A stretch of 64,000 nt of DNA from Cupriavidus nantongensis (GTDB lineage: Bacteria > Pseudomonadota > Gammaproteobacteria > Burkholderiales > Burkholderiaceae): the NCBI RefSeq assembly GCF_001598055.1, contig NZ_CP014844.1:1-64000 (forward strand). The letters run 5' to 3'. A program made the translations under genes and the position numbers. Shown here in pieces: positions 8,416-17,153 of this stretch; the first letter of the stretch is position 1; every line of letters begins with the position of its first letter. The notes below the pieces were generated by a model. That model ran no database searches. It had not been told where the DNA came from and was given only the letters and a program-made list of their open reading frames with translations.

Positions 8416-9033
8416 ATGGCCCGTACCAAGGCACCCGATTTCGAGGCGCAGCGCGAGCAGATCCTGGACCTGGCCGCCGCCGCCTTTGCCAACAGCAGCT
8501 ACCCCAGCACCTCGATGGCCGACCTGGCCGCCGCCTGCGGCACCTCCAAGGCGCGGCTGTATCACTACTACGAGAGCAAGGAAGCGATCCTGTTCGACCT
8601 GCTCGACCGCTACACGCGCCGGCTGATGCTGCTCGTCACCGAAGTCGAAGCCGACGCCGAGCGCCACGCGCGCACCGACAAGGACGCCTTCGGCAACCTG
8701 ATCCGCGCCTTCCTGGCCGAGTACGAAACCTCGCAGACGCGCCATATCGCGCTGATCAACGACGTCAAGTTCCTGGCCGAGACCCAGCGCGACCTGATCC
8801 TGGGCCGCGAGCGCGACGTGGTCGCGGCGTTCTCGCGGCTGCTGCGCCGCGCCTACCCGGAGCGCGTCACGCGCGAGAACCAGACCGCGCTGACCATGAC
8901 CATCTTCGGCATGATCAACTGGACCTTCACCTGGCTAAAGCCGGGCGGCCGGCTGTCATACGCCGACTTTGCCGAGATGGTGGTCGATTTGCTCGAAGGC
9001 GGCCTGCCGGGGCGCGCTGCCGCCGGGCGCTGA
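8416..9033 (+). CDS. paaR: TetR-family repressor of the phenylacetate pathway (PaaR-like)
   Basis: A 205-residue TetR-family regulator. The N-terminal helix-turn-helix is clear (ILDLAAAAFANSSYPSTSMADLAAACGTSKARLYHYYESKEAILFDLL), and the helical C-terminal domain suits an acyl-CoA ligand. In Burkholderiales such a gene next to paa genes represses them and is released by phenylacetyl-CoA; that assignment is from context. The perfect palindrome in the paaA promoter is a plausible target. Start ATG 8416 matches the domain start. The upstream DUF1835 gene ends 10 bases before. Confidence 0.85.
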   Translation: MARTKAPDFEAQREQILDLAAAAFANSSYPSTSMADLAAACGTSKARLYHYYESKEAILFDLLDRYTRRLMLLVTEVEADAERHARTDKDAFGNLIRAFLAEYETSQTRHIALINDVKFLAETQRDLILGRERDVVAAFSRLLRRAYPERVTRENQTALTMTIFGMINWTFTWLKPGGRLSYADFAEMVVDLLEGGLPGRAAAGR

Positions 9034-9044
9034 GCCGCCCGGGC

Positions 9045-10859
9045 CTACATCCACTCCGCCTCTTCGCGCTGGCGCCGCTGCTCGCGGTCCTGGCGGAACA
9101 TCTCTTCCAGCTCTTCGCGCGCCTGGCGCGCCAGCGAGACCAGCTTCTTCTGATCGGTATAGTGCGGGTAGAAGCGGTCGATCGCCTCGATGTTGTGGCG
9201 GCGGAAGCGCAGCGCCACGTTGCGCGCCTCGCCGGGGTCGAAGCCCAGCCCTTCCAGCACGCGCCGGCCCAGCATCAGCGAGCCCTCGAACATCTCGCGC
9301 TCGAACAGCTGCACGCCGCGGTCCTTGAGCTGGTAGACATGCGACACATGGCGCGCGCGGGCGTAGATCTGCAGATCGGGGAAGCGCTCGCGCACCCGGT
9401 CGATCAGCGCCAGGCTGTCGTCCATGCTGTCGATGGCCACCACCAGGATGCGCGCGTCGGCAATGCCGGCGGCCTCCAGCAGGTCCAGCCGGGTGGCGTC
9501 GCCATAGAAGACCTTGAAGCCGTACTGGCGCAGGAATTCGATCTGGTCGGGATCGTGGTCCAGCACCGTCACGCCCACGCCCTGGGTGTACAGCAGGCGC
9601 CCGATGATCTGGCCAAAGCGCCCGAAGCCGGCGATCAGCACCGGGTTGTGCTGCGGCGTGATGACTTCGTCCGGGCGCGCCCTGCCGGCACCGATGCGCG
9701 GCGCCACCAGCCGGTCATAGGCCAGCAGCAGCAACGGCGTGGCCACCATCGACAGCGCCACCACCAGCACCAGCAAGGCCTCGGTCGCGCGCGGCAGCAG
9801 CCCGGCGCCACCGGCGACGCCGAACACCACGAAGGCGAACTCGCCGCCCTGCGAGATCAGCAGCGCGAACAGCAGGCGCTGGCCGCGGGCAATGCCGAAA
9901 TACCGCGCCAGCAGCGCCAGCACCGCGGTCTTGGCCACCACGAAGGCCGCCACCAGGCCCAGCACCAGCCAGGGCGAGCGCGCCAGCACGGCAAAGTCGA
10001 TCGACATCCCGACCGCCATGAAGAACAGCCCCAGCAGCAGGCCCTTGAACGGCTCCAGGTCGGCCTCGAGCGCGTGGCGGTATTCCGAATCGGCCAGCAG
10101 CACGCCGGCCAGGAAGGTGCCCAGCGCCATCGACAGGCCCACCGCGTCCATCATCAGCGCGATGCCGACCACCAGCAGCAGCGCAAAGGCGGTGAACATC
10201 TCGCGCATGTCGGTGCGGGCGATGAACCGCAGCGCCGGCCGCACCAGGTAGCGGCCGCCGGCCACCACCGCGCCGATCACCGCCACCGCCTTGCCGGCCG
10301 CGAGCCAGCCGGTCGCGCCGGCGCCGGCCCCTTCGGCGCCTTGCGTGGCCAGCAGCGGCAGCAGCGCGATCATCGGGATCGCGGCAATGTCCTGGAACAG
10401 CAGGATGCCGAAGCTGGCGGCCCCCGCCGGCGTCCCGAACAGGTTGCGCTCGGTCAGCGTTGCCAGCGCGATCGCGGTCGACGACAGCGCCAGCCCCAGC
10501 CCCGCCACCAGCGCCACCTGCCAGGGCGCGCCCGCCAGCGCCGCGGCCACGCCGATCACCAGCGCACAGGCGGCAAGCTGCGCGCCGCCGTAGCCGAAGA
10601 TGCTATGCCGCAGCGCCCACAGCTTGCGCGGCTCCAGTTCCAGGCCGATCACGAACATCATCAGCACCACGCCGAACTCGGAGAAGTGCAGGATCGATTC
10701 GACATCGGTCACCAGGCGCAGCGCGAACGGCCCGATCGCCGCCCCGGCCAGCAGGTAGCCCAGCACCGCACCCAGCCCGCCGCGCCGCGCCAGCGGCACC
10801 GCCACCACTGCCGCGAACAGGAACACCAGCAGCGCAATCAGGAAATCATGCTGGTTCAT
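9045..10859 (-). CDS. Kef-type (CPA2) potassium/proton antiporter with RCK domain
   Basis: A 604-residue inner membrane antiporter of the KefB/KefC group that lets potassium out and protons in, usually gated by glutathione adducts. About twelve membrane segments fill residues 1-390. A cytoplasmic RCK-N (TrkA-N) domain follows near residue 405 with the nucleotide loop G-F-G-R-F-G-Q-I and the acidic strand end V-T-V-L-D-H-D. The C-terminus is a charged helix. The ATG (10857-10859) overlaps the stop of the upstream flavoprotein gene (ATGA), a sign of translational coupling. I cannot tell KefB from KefC by eye. Confidence 0.9.
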   Translation of the reverse strand: MNQHDFLIALLVFLFAAVVAVPLARRGGLGAVLGYLLAGAAIGPFALRLVTDVESILHFSEFGVVLMMFVIGLELEPRKLWALRHSIFGYGGAQLAACALVIGVAAALAGAPWQVALVAGLGLALSSTAIALATLTERNLFGTPAGAASFGILLFQDIAAIPMIALLPLLATQGAEGAGAGATGWLAAGKAVAVIGAVVAGGRYLVRPALRFIARTDMREMFTAFALLLVVGIALMMDAVGLSMALGTFLAGVLLADSEYRHALEADLEPFKGLLLGLFFMAVGMSIDFAVLARSPWLVLGLVAAFVVAKTAVLALLARYFGIARGQRLLFALLISQGGEFAFVVFGVAGGAGLLPRATEALLVLVVALSMVATPLLLLAYDRLVAPRIGAGRARPDEVITPQHNPVLIAGFGRFGQIIGRLLYTQGVGVTVLDHDPDQIEFLRQYGFKVFYGDATRLDLLEAAGIADARILVVAIDSMDDSLALIDRVRERFPDLQIYARARHVSHVYQLKDRGVQLFEREMFEGSLMLGRRVLEGLGFDPGEARNVALRFRRHNIEAIDRFYPHYTDQKKLVSLARQAREELEEMFRQDREQRRQREEAEWM

Positions 10860-11410
10860 GCCTGCACCTCCGCCGGCGCCGAGTGGGTACCCAGCCGCCC
10901 GCAGACGTGGGCGATATGGTCGGCCAGCGCCTGGGCGTCGGCATTGTGGGCGTCGTGCAGCACCACCGGCGGCAGCCAGGTCATGCCGCACAACAGGGCG
11001 GTCTGCTCCAGCGGCAGCAGGAATTCGCCGATCGGGTGGCCATGCGTGCCGTCCGGCCCGTACGCGTCGGCCGTGCCGCCGGTGGTGACCACCGCCAGCA
11101 GCGACTTGCCGCGCAGCGCGGTGCCGCCCGGCCCATAGGCCCAGCCCGGCTCCAGCACTTCATCCAGCCACAGCTTGAGCAGGGCCGGCACGCTGTACCA
11201 GCGCACCGGAAACTGCAGCACGATGGTGTCCGACACCGACAGCACGCGCTGCTCGGCCACCACATCGATGTCGTAGTCGACATAGCTGCGGTAAAGATCG
11301 CGTACCTGGACCTGCGGCAGCGCGTCCAGCGCGTCGGCCAGCGGCCGGTTCACGCGCGAGCGGCTGGGCGTCGGGTGCGCGTAGATCACAACGATAGGAG
11401 GCTCGCTCAT
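10856..11410 (-). CDS. Kef ancillary NAD(P)H oxidoreductase (KefF/KefG-like flavoprotein)
   Basis: A 184-residue flavodoxin-fold quinone oxidoreductase that in other bacteria binds and activates the Kef antiporter. Seen: the N-terminal strand and phosphate loop (IVVIYAHPTPSRSRVNRPL), the F-P-V-R-W-Y-S-V-P-A motif near residue 78 and the G-G-T-A-D-A-Y-G-P-D-G segment near 120. The ATG at 11410 gives the family start. Its stop overlaps the antiporter start by four bases, so both are made from one message. It is divergent from the GNAT gene. Confidence 0.9.
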   Translation of the reverse strand: MSEPPIVVIYAHPTPSRSRVNRPLADALDALPQVQVRDLYRSYVDYDIDVVAEQRVLSVSDTIVLQFPVRWYSVPALLKLWLDEVLEPGWAYGPGGTALRGKSLLAVVTTGGTADAYGPDGTHGHPIGEFLLPLEQTALLCGMTWLPPVVLHDAHNADAQALADHIAHVCGRLGTHSAPAEVQA

Positions 11411-11642
11411 TGAAAGACGTCGGGGCTGTCTGGGTGATCGGAAAATTCGGCGGGATGCCGATGAATTGCCGCGTTGCACCAAATCCACACTTGATCGCGC
11501 GCAACAATTCATCACATTTTTATAAGTCTTTGTTTTAATTACTTTTTATTCTCCATCCAGGCCGCAAGGGCTTCTGCTGCGGCGCGGGAAGCTTACGTCA
11601 AACTGACAATTCCACTACAATACTTTTCGTGCTGCATCAAGT

Positions 11643-11697
11643 TGGTGTTTCCCCGAGTCTCGCACGGTTGCGGGGAAAAGTGCCTGGAAAAACACCA
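11643..11697 (+). promoter_or_regulatory. Nested inverted repeats in the leader of the GNAT gene
   Basis: Two inverted repeats are interleaved: an outer pair TGGTGTTT (11643-11650) with AAACACCA (11690-11697), and an inner pair TTTCCCCG (11648-11655) with CGGGGAAA (11671-11678). They share three T bases. They lie after a possible -10 box TACAAT (11616-11621) and before the start at 11742. The rest of the 11411-11741 gap is AT-rich and should hold both divergent promoters. Confidence 0.45.
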
Positions 11698-11741
11698 CCG
11701 CAGTGCCTATTTTTTATCTGACAGCACCGGAAGGAATCATC

Positions 11742-12440
11742 GTGAACCCGCTCGAACTGAGCAAGGCCGTCGGCGCACTGACCGACGAAGATCTGCGCAA
11801 GGCAGCCGAAGCCGCCCAAGCCGCTCACCGCGCCACCGTCCTGGTGCGCGAACTGTCGGCCCACCACCGCTCGCGCCTGCTGAAGCATTTCCTCGCCCTG
11901 GGCGAGGAGGATCGCCTGCTCCGTTTCGGCCAGTCGGTCGGTGACCACGTGATCGAGGCCTATGTCGACAGCATCGACTTCGACCATGACAGCGTGTTCG
12001 GCGTCTACGACGACAAGCTCGAGCTGATCGGCGTCGGCCATTTCGCCAACCTGCGCGACAACGCCCAGGGTCGCGTGGCGGAGTTCGGCGTGTCGGTGTC
12101 CGGCAGCGCCCGCGGCCGCGGCATCGGCAGCGCGCTGTTCGAGCGTGCTGCCATCCATGGCCGCAATACCAATGTGCGCACACTCTACATGCACTGCCTG
12201 TCGCGCAACGCCGCGATGATGCATATCGCCAAGAAGGCCGGCATGAAGGTCCAGTATGCCTACGGCGAAGCCGACGCCTACCTGGAACTGCCGCCGGCCG
12301 ATACCGCGAGCCGCCTGAGCGAAGCGCTCGACGAGCAGCTCGCCGACCTGGACTACGCGGTGCGCCGCAACCTGCGCGACGCACGCCGCTTCGGCCTGCG
12401 CTTCTGGCGCACCATGGTGCCGCAGAAGCATACCGCCTGA
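11742..12440 (+). CDS. GNAT-family N-acetyltransferase
   Basis: A 232-residue protein with a GNAT acetyltransferase core near residues 75-170, including the acetyl-CoA loop R-G-R-G-I-G-S-A-L-F and the next helix ending in S-R-N-A-A-M-M-H-I-A-K-K-A-G-M. The first 60 residues are an alpha-helical extension and the C-terminus a basic helix. The GTG at 11742 has AAGGA 7 bases upstream; an upstream in-frame GTG at 11703 has none. Substrate unknown. A strong bidirectional terminator follows. Confidence 0.75.
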   Translation: MNPLELSKAVGALTDEDLRKAAEAAQAAHRATVLVRELSAHHRSRLLKHFLALGEEDRLLRFGQSVGDHVIEAYVDSIDFDHDSVFGVYDDKLELIGVGHFANLRDNAQGRVAEFGVSVSGSARGRGIGSALFERAAIHGRNTNVRTLYMHCLSRNAAMMHIAKKAGMKVQYAYGEADAYLELPPADTASRLSEALDEQLADLDYAVRRNLRDARRFGLRFWRTMVPQKHTA

Positions 12441-12473
12441 GCGGCCGGGACCCCGGTTCGCGCGGCATCGACA

Positions 12474-12504
12474 AAAACGGCGCATCGCAACGATGCGCCG
12501 TTTT
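12474..12504. terminator. Bidirectional intrinsic terminator
   Basis: A 14-base-pair perfect stem (AAAACGGCGCATCG with CGATGCGCCGTTTT) around a CAA loop. It has A and T runs on both sides, between the converging GNAT and Lrp-type genes. Confidence 0.85.
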
Positions 12505-12543
12505 GCTTTGCCGGCCCGGGTCGCGCCGTTCAAACCGCGCCGA

Positions 12544-13038
12544 TCAGGCCGCGCCGCCCACCGGCAGCGCCGTGGTGTCCTTGATGCTTTCCAGCGCGAA
12601 GCTCGAACGCACGTCGATCACCGACGGATGCGCCAGCAGCTGTTCCTGCATGAAGCGCGCGAAGTGCTCCATGTCCTCGACATAGACCTTGAGCAGCAGG
12701 TCCATCTCGCCGGTCATGGCGTGGCACGCCGCCACTTCCGGCCACACGGCAATCGAGGCGCGGAACAGGTCCAGCGGAGCCTTGCCCTTGGGCGCGCCGC
12801 CATGCTTTTCCAGCCGCACATTGATATAGGCCAGCAGGCCGAGCCCAATCTTGTTGGGCTCCAGCAGCGCCGCGTACTGCCGGATCACGCCGATCTCTTC
12901 CAGCCGCCGGATGCGGCGCAGGCAGGGGCTGGGCGACAGGTTCACGCGCTCGGCCACCTCCAGGTTGGTCAACCGGCCGTTGGTCTGCAGCACTTCCAGG
13001 ATCTTCCGGTCGATCTTGTCCAACTCCACCTTGCTCAC
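12544..13038 (-). CDS. Lrp/AsnC-family transcriptional regulator
   Basis: A 164-residue Lrp/AsnC regulator. The N-terminal winged helix (L-D-x-I-D-R-K-I-L-E-V-L-Q and L-S-P-S-P-C-L-R-R-I-R-R-L-E) is followed by a RAM ligand domain with the G-E-M-D-L-L-L-K motif near residue 108. The GTG start at 13038 fits the usual N-terminus; a start at 13071 would add an atypical leader. No partner gene is adjacent, so the regulated amino acid pathway cannot be named. It was presumably transcribed from the AT-rich stretch 13040-13130. Confidence 0.88.
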   Translation of the reverse strand: MSKVELDKIDRKILEVLQTNGRLTNLEVAERVNLSPSPCLRRIRRLEEIGVIRQYAALLEPNKIGLGLLAYINVRLEKHGGAPKGKAPLDLFRASIAVWPEVAACHAMTGEMDLLLKVYVEDMEHFARFMQEQLLAHPSVIDVRSSFALESIKDTTALPVGGAA

Positions 13039-13355
13039 GATATTGTTGCTCCGCAATATGTTTATTGGCAATTTTTTTGCGCAAATTTAGCAAGCCGTGC
13101 ACAAGTACGCAATTTTTTGTGAAATTACCTCCGATGTGCGCCCGATTTTGTGGAGTGGGCGGCCTTATCGGTCACTCGAGCGTCAGCCGTTCGGGCCGGG
13201 CAAATCCCAGTCTGGAGGCGCTGACGGGTGTCGCGGACGCGCGCTGACCGGTGAACCGGCGAGGTGGTGCGCAGGTTCCGGCAAACAGGGAAGCGGCATT
13301 CTACGGGCGTTTGTGTCCGCGCCACTGCGTTCCTTCCACGTTGTCCGCTGAACGG

Positions 13356-13391
13356 ACAAAAAAAGCGCGCTGCCCTCAGGCTCGCGCGCTT
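13356..13391 (-). terminator. Intrinsic terminator of the EF-hand gene
   Basis: On the minus strand AAGCGCGC and GCGCGCTT (13384-13391 and 13363-13370) form an 8-base-pair stem followed by a T run. The stretch 13039-13438 otherwise holds only the Lrp promoter region; I see no gene in it. Confidence 0.7.
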
Positions 13392-13438
13392 GGTCGGTAC
13401 GCTGGCAGCGGCGCTCAGGCGGCGCTGCCGGGGACCGC

Positions 13439-14059
13439 TCAGCCGCCGCTGGTCGACGGCGCGGCCGGGTTGAGCGGTGCGGGCTGGTTGTCCGGGGCGG
13501 CCTGGCCGCGCGGACTGCGTTCGCCACGCTCGCCGCGATGGTGACGATCGCGGTGCATCTTCTCCATGCCCGCGCGGATCTCGTCGCGGGTCAGCTTGCC
13601 GTCGCGGTTGGCGTCGAGCTGGTCGAAGCGCTTGCCCAGGCGCGGCAGGCCGGCGTTGGCCTCGGCCTTGGTCAGCGCGCCGTCGCCGTTCTTGTCGGCG
13701 GCCTTGAACTTCTCGTCGAAGGCGGCCTGCATGCGCGCGTGGTGCTCGGCCATGGCGGCCTTGCGCTGCGCGTCCATCTCGGCCTTGTCGATTTTGCCGT
13801 CGCGGTTGGTGTCGAGCTTGTTGAACCACGCGTCGGCCTCGGCCTTGGAGATGGCGCCGTCGCCGTCGGTATCGATCGCCTTCATCCACATGCCGCCGCC
13901 GTGGTGGCGGTGGTGGTGGCCCATGCCGGGCTTGCCGGCCGGGGCTGCACCCGGCGCAGCGGGAGCGCTGGCCTGGGCAAAGGCGCCGCCGGCAACCAGC
14001 AGCGCGGCTGAGGCGGCCAGGAACTGTTTCAGGATCTGCGGCTTGTGATTGCGTTGCAT
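13439..14059 (-). CDS. Exported protein with four EF-hand calcium sites
   Basis: A 206-residue exported protein with a Sec signal peptide (residues 1-29, ending A-F-A-Q) and four canonical EF-hand loops at about 63-74, 83-94, 122-133 and 149-160. Each has D-x-[DN]-x-D-G and a glutamate at position 12. A histidine-rich patch (GHHHRHHGGG) precedes the first loop, and the last 45 residues are proline- and arginine-rich. It should bind calcium in the periplasm or outside; partner unknown. The ribosome site AAGGAG is 8 bases before ATG 14059. Confidence 0.85.
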   Translation of the reverse strand: MQRNHKPQILKQFLAASAALLVAGGAFAQASAPAAPGAAPAGKPGMGHHHRHHGGGMWMKAIDTDGDGAISKAEADAWFNKLDTNRDGKIDKAEMDAQRKAAMAEHHARMQAAFDEKFKAADKNGDGALTKAEANAGLPRLGKRFDQLDANRDGKLTRDEIRAGMEKMHRDRHHRGERGERSPRGQAAPDNQPAPLNPAAPSTSGG

Positions 14060-14137
14060 GTCTTGCTCCTTGTCATCACGTTGGCATGTACGGATTAGAA
14101 CGCAGACGATGCAGCGGAGTTGGCGCTTTTAATACGA

Positions 14138-14168
14138 TGTTACCCGCCTCACAGAAAGCCGGGCGGGT
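14138..14168. repeat. Stem-loop after gspC
   Basis: ACCCGCC and GGCGGGT arms face each other across about 15 bases in the 14060-14213 gap. There is no T run, so it is only a possible factor-dependent terminator or message-stabilising hairpin for the leftward gspC transcript. Confidence 0.35.
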
Positions 14169-14213
14169 CGTAAGGGAACGCAAGCAAGCGCGAATATTCG
14201 AGGCGCCGGCAGC

Positions 14214-15017
14214 CTAGGGCTGCGCTTTCGGCACGAGCTGGCCTTCCTCGGCGGCCTCGGGCGGGACTCCGGGCTGGTACTGGCGCGGATCGACGGGTTG
14301 CGGCTGGGGCTGGGCCGGCTGGACCGATGGTGCCGCCTGAACCGGTTGTGGCTGGGGCTGGGGCTGGGGCTGAGGCTGGATTTGGGGCTGGATTTGGGGC
14401 TGGGCTTGCGGCTGCGGCTGGGCCTGTTGACCGGGCGGCTGGCTGCGCGGCGGCTGGGCCGGCGCGGGTTGCGCAGCGGCCTGCGCCGGCGGCGGCATGG
14501 GCGTTGCCATCGGCGCCGCCGCGCCTGCGGGCGGCGTCGGCAGCGGGCTGGCGGCACGCGGCGCGCCGCGCGTGGCAGGCGTCTGCAGCGGCAGGGCGAT
14601 CTCCTGCCGTACGCCATTGCGCTCGATCACTACGCCGCGCTGGCGCACTTCCATCAGCCGGATCTGGGGCGCCAGGTCGGCACCCATGCGCACCGCCTTG
14701 GGCGGGCCGCCATCGATGGAGACGATTGCCGCGCTGGCGCCACCGCCAAGCTCGGCCACCACGCCGAGCAGCTGCACATTGCTGGGGCCGGCCTGGGCCG
14801 AGCCGCCGAACAGCGTCGCGATCGCGCCGGTCTCGACCGCCTCGGTCTGCGCCACGCGCGCACTCTTGGGCACCGGGATGGTCCGCATCGCACTGAACGT
14901 CAGCACCCAGTAGGTGACCAGCGCGCACAGCGCGATAAACAGCGCCACGCTGGCCAGGCGCGGCAGCCACAGCGCGGAGGCATCGAAGCGGAACGAAGGC
15001 CGGAGGGACAATTGCAT
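14214..15017 (-). CDS. gspC: Type II secretion system protein GspC
   Basis: GspC (267 residues) is the inner membrane clamp protein that connects the secretin GspD to the inner membrane platform. It has a short cytoplasmic tail, one membrane segment (about residues 21-40) and a homology region with the pattern L-L-G-V-V-A and R-x-G-A. Residues from about 175 to 245 are a long proline/glutamine repeat tail, encoded by CAGCCC-type hexamers, in place of a PDZ domain. The gene is inverted relative to gspG-F and cut off from it by hmp and nsrR. Start ATG 15017 fits the family. Confidence 0.85.
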   Translation of the reverse strand: MQLSLRPSFRFDASALWLPRLASVALFIALCALVTYWVLTFSAMRTIPVPKSARVAQTEAVETGAIATLFGGSAQAGPSNVQLLGVVAELGGGASAAIVSIDGGPPKAVRMGADLAPQIRLMEVRQRGVVIERNGVRQEIALPLQTPATRGAPRAASPLPTPPAGAAAPMATPMPPPAQAAAQPAPAQPPRSQPPGQQAQPQPQAQPQIQPQIQPQPQPQPQPQPVQAAPSVQPAQPQPQPVDPRQYQPGVPPEAAEEGQLVPKAQP

Positions 15018-15143
15018 GGATCGGGATCCTGGATACCCGCCGCGGCGGGTCATGGCGCGAGAGCGCGGACGCGCCAAGCGTACCAGAGCCCCATGACGCT
15101 GTCTGCCGGGCCGGCGCTGCCGCCGCCGGCCCGGCCGGGACCC

Positions 15144-16364
15144 TTACAGCAGGTCGTCCAGCAGGTCGGGACCGAACACTTCGCGCTCGATATGCGCCAC
15201 CGGCACGCCCGTGCTGAGCAGCGCGTGACGCTGCGCCTGCATGAAGCCGAGCGGCCCGCACAGGTAGAAGCGGCCATCGACAAAGCGTTGCAGCCCGGGC
15301 TGGCCCAGTATCTCGGCCAGCGGCATGGTGCCGGCGTGGTCGTAGTCGCGGCCCGCCACGTCTTCCGCCTGCGGGAACTCATAGCTGATGTGCGTGACCA
15401 GCCCCGGCAGGCGCTCGCGCGCCCATTGCAGGTCGGCGCGATGGGCATGGTGGCGGCCGTCGCGGGCAGCGTGGGCGAACAGCACCGGCCGTTCGGAGCC
15501 TTGCGCGGCCAGCGTGCGCAGCACCGACAGCATCGGCGTGATGCCGATCCCGCCCGAAAGCAGCACCAGCGGACGGCGGCTTTCCAGCGCCGGCGTGAAT
15601 TCGCCGAACGGCGCGCTCACCTTGAGCTCGGCGCCCTCGTGGGCGTTGGCGTGCAGCCAGTTGGAGACCGCGCCGGCCGGCGTGGCCTGGTCGCCGTCCT
15701 CGCGCTTGACCGAGATGCGCCAGGTCGGCAGGCCGGCCTCGGCCGACAGCGAATACTGGCGCAGCTGGCGCGTGCCGTTGTCCAGGCGCGCCTCGACGCT
15801 GATGTACTGGCCCGGGCGGAAATCACGCAGCGGCCGGCCGTCGGCCGCTGCCAGCGTCAGCGCCACCACCTGGCCGCCCTGCGCCTCGCGGCGCACCACG
15901 CGCACCGGCATCAGTTCGCCGGCGGCGACGCCGGTGCGCTGGTACAGGCGCGCCTCGGCGGCGATCAGCTCGCCCGCCAGCAGCCAGTAGGCCTCGTCCC
16001 AGGCCGCCAGCAGCGGCGGCGTGGCGGCTTCGCCCAGCACCGCGGAGATCGCGCCGAGCAGGTGGCGGCCGACGATCGGGTAGTGCGCGGGCGTGATGCC
16101 CACCGCCGCATGCTTGTGCACGATGCGCTCGACCACCGGCCCCAGCGCCGCCGCGTTGTCGATGTTGGCCGCGTAGGCGAACACGGCCGACGCCAGCGAC
16201 TGCTGCTGGCTGCCGTTGGCCTGGTTGCCCATGTTGAACAGCTGTGTCAGCTCGGGCCGGTCGGCGAACATCTCGCGGTAGAAATGCGTGGTGATGGCCA
16301 GGCCATGCTCGCGCAGCACGGGCACGCTTGCATCGATATAGGGGCGGGAAGCGGCGGACAGCAT
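15144..16364 (-). CDS. hmp: Flavohemoprotein (nitric oxide dioxygenase)
   Basis: A 406-residue flavohemoprotein that converts nitric oxide to nitrate with oxygen and NADH. It has an N-terminal globin domain (residues 1-145, starting M-L-S-A-A-S-R-P-Y-I), a ferredoxin reductase FAD domain (R-Q-Y-S-L-S near residue 205) and an NAD domain (G-G-I-G-I-T-P near residue 270). The well-studied structure of this family comes from Cupriavidus necator (Alcaligenes eutrophus). The 93-base gap to nsrR holds an NsrR-like operator. It is unrelated to the secretion genes on both sides. Confidence 0.95.
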   Translation of the reverse strand: MLSAASRPYIDASVPVLREHGLAITTHFYREMFADRPELTQLFNMGNQANGSQQQSLASAVFAYAANIDNAAALGPVVERIVHKHAAVGITPAHYPIVGRHLLGAISAVLGEAATPPLLAAWDEAYWLLAGELIAAEARLYQRTGVAAGELMPVRVVRREAQGGQVVALTLAAADGRPLRDFRPGQYISVEARLDNGTRQLRQYSLSAEAGLPTWRISVKREDGDQATPAGAVSNWLHANAHEGAELKVSAPFGEFTPALESRRPLVLLSGGIGITPMLSVLRTLAAQGSERPVLFAHAARDGRHHAHRADLQWARERLPGLVTHISYEFPQAEDVAGRDYDHAGTMPLAEILGQPGLQRFVDGRFYLCGPLGFMQAQRHALLSTGVPVAHIEREVFGPDLLDDLL

Positions 16365-16383
16365 CAGGTATCACTCCGTTTTA

Positions 16384-16406
16384 TTCATGCAAGCAAGATG
16401 CATGTT
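16384..16406 (-). promoter_or_regulatory. Putative NsrR operator upstream of hmp
   Basis: Two 11-base halves with a 1-base spacer, the known NsrR architecture. On the minus strand the first half is AACATGCATCT and the outer half is a weaker copy. Inner arms CATGCA and TGCATG are exactly inverted. Confidence 0.65.
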
Positions 16407-16457
16407 TTTGGACAACAAAAAACCGGCATTCGCCGGCCACGCGCGGATCCCATCCGC

Positions 16458-16910
16458 TCAGGCCGAACGCCGGTTCAGGAAATCACGATGCAGGCGGATG
16501 ATCGATTCGGCGGTGTGGCTGCCGGTGACATCGGCCAGCGTGACGTCGTCGAGCGCGCGGTAGAAGGCTTGCTCGGCCACGTCCAGCGCGCGTTTCAGGC
16601 GGCAGTTGCCGTGCAGCGCGCAGGGCGGGTTGTCGCAGTCGATCACCGGCCGGTGCCCTTCCAGCTCGCGCAGGATGGTGCCGATGGTGAGGCGCTCGGC
16701 GCCGGGGCCCAGCTGCAGGCCGCCATGGCGGCCGCGCGTGGCGCTGACCCAGCCCAGCTTCGACAACCGCGCCGCCACCTTGACCAGGTGGTTGTGCGAG
16801 ATGCCGAACTGCTGGCCGACCTCGGCGATCGTGATCGGCCGGCTGCCGTCGCCACGGGCGACGTACATCAGCAGGCGCAGTGCATAGTCGGAGAAGCGGG
16901 TCAGTTGCAT
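16458..16910 (-). CDS. nsrR: Nitric-oxide-sensing repressor NsrR (Rrf2 family)
   Basis: A 150-residue Rrf2-family repressor with an N-terminal winged helix (MQLTRFSDYALRLLMYVA) and three cysteines spaced C-x4-C-x5-C (DCDNPPCALHGNC), exactly the [2Fe-2S]/[4Fe-4S] pattern of NsrR. Nitric oxide damages the cluster and frees the target promoters. It lies just upstream of hmp on the same strand, and sites of the NsrR type sit before both genes, so it likely represses itself and hmp. Confidence 0.92.
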   Translation of the reverse strand: MQLTRFSDYALRLLMYVARGDGSRPITIAEVGQQFGISHNHLVKVAARLSKLGWVSATRGRHGGLQLGPGAERLTIGTILRELEGHRPVIDCDNPPCALHGNCRLKRALDVAEQAFYRALDDVTLADVTGSHTAESIIRLHRDFLNRRSA

Positions 16911-16929
16911 CGTGGCACTATGTTAAGAA

Positions 16930-16952
16930 AAGATGCATCCTAGATGCAAGTT
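16930..16952 (-). promoter_or_regulatory. Putative NsrR operator upstream of nsrR
   Basis: AAGATGCATCC, one base, then AGATGCAAGTT, again two 11-base halves with a 1-base spacer. It lies about 20 bases before the nsrR start and suggests autoregulation. Confidence 0.6.
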
Positions 16953-17153
16953 ATTTTTTGCGCGGGCATGCTACGGTTCGGGGTCGCCAAAAGGTGCTGG
17001 CGCACTTTGTGATTCACAGCAAACTTCCCTGCGGCCCGTGGAGGGACCGCCCATAAAAGAGTCATAAGGCGCCGGTTATACTGATTGGCGAACCCGGCCC
17101 CGCCAGCGCCCTGGCGCGGGTCCCGCCATTCCAGCAACGAGGTCTTACCAACA

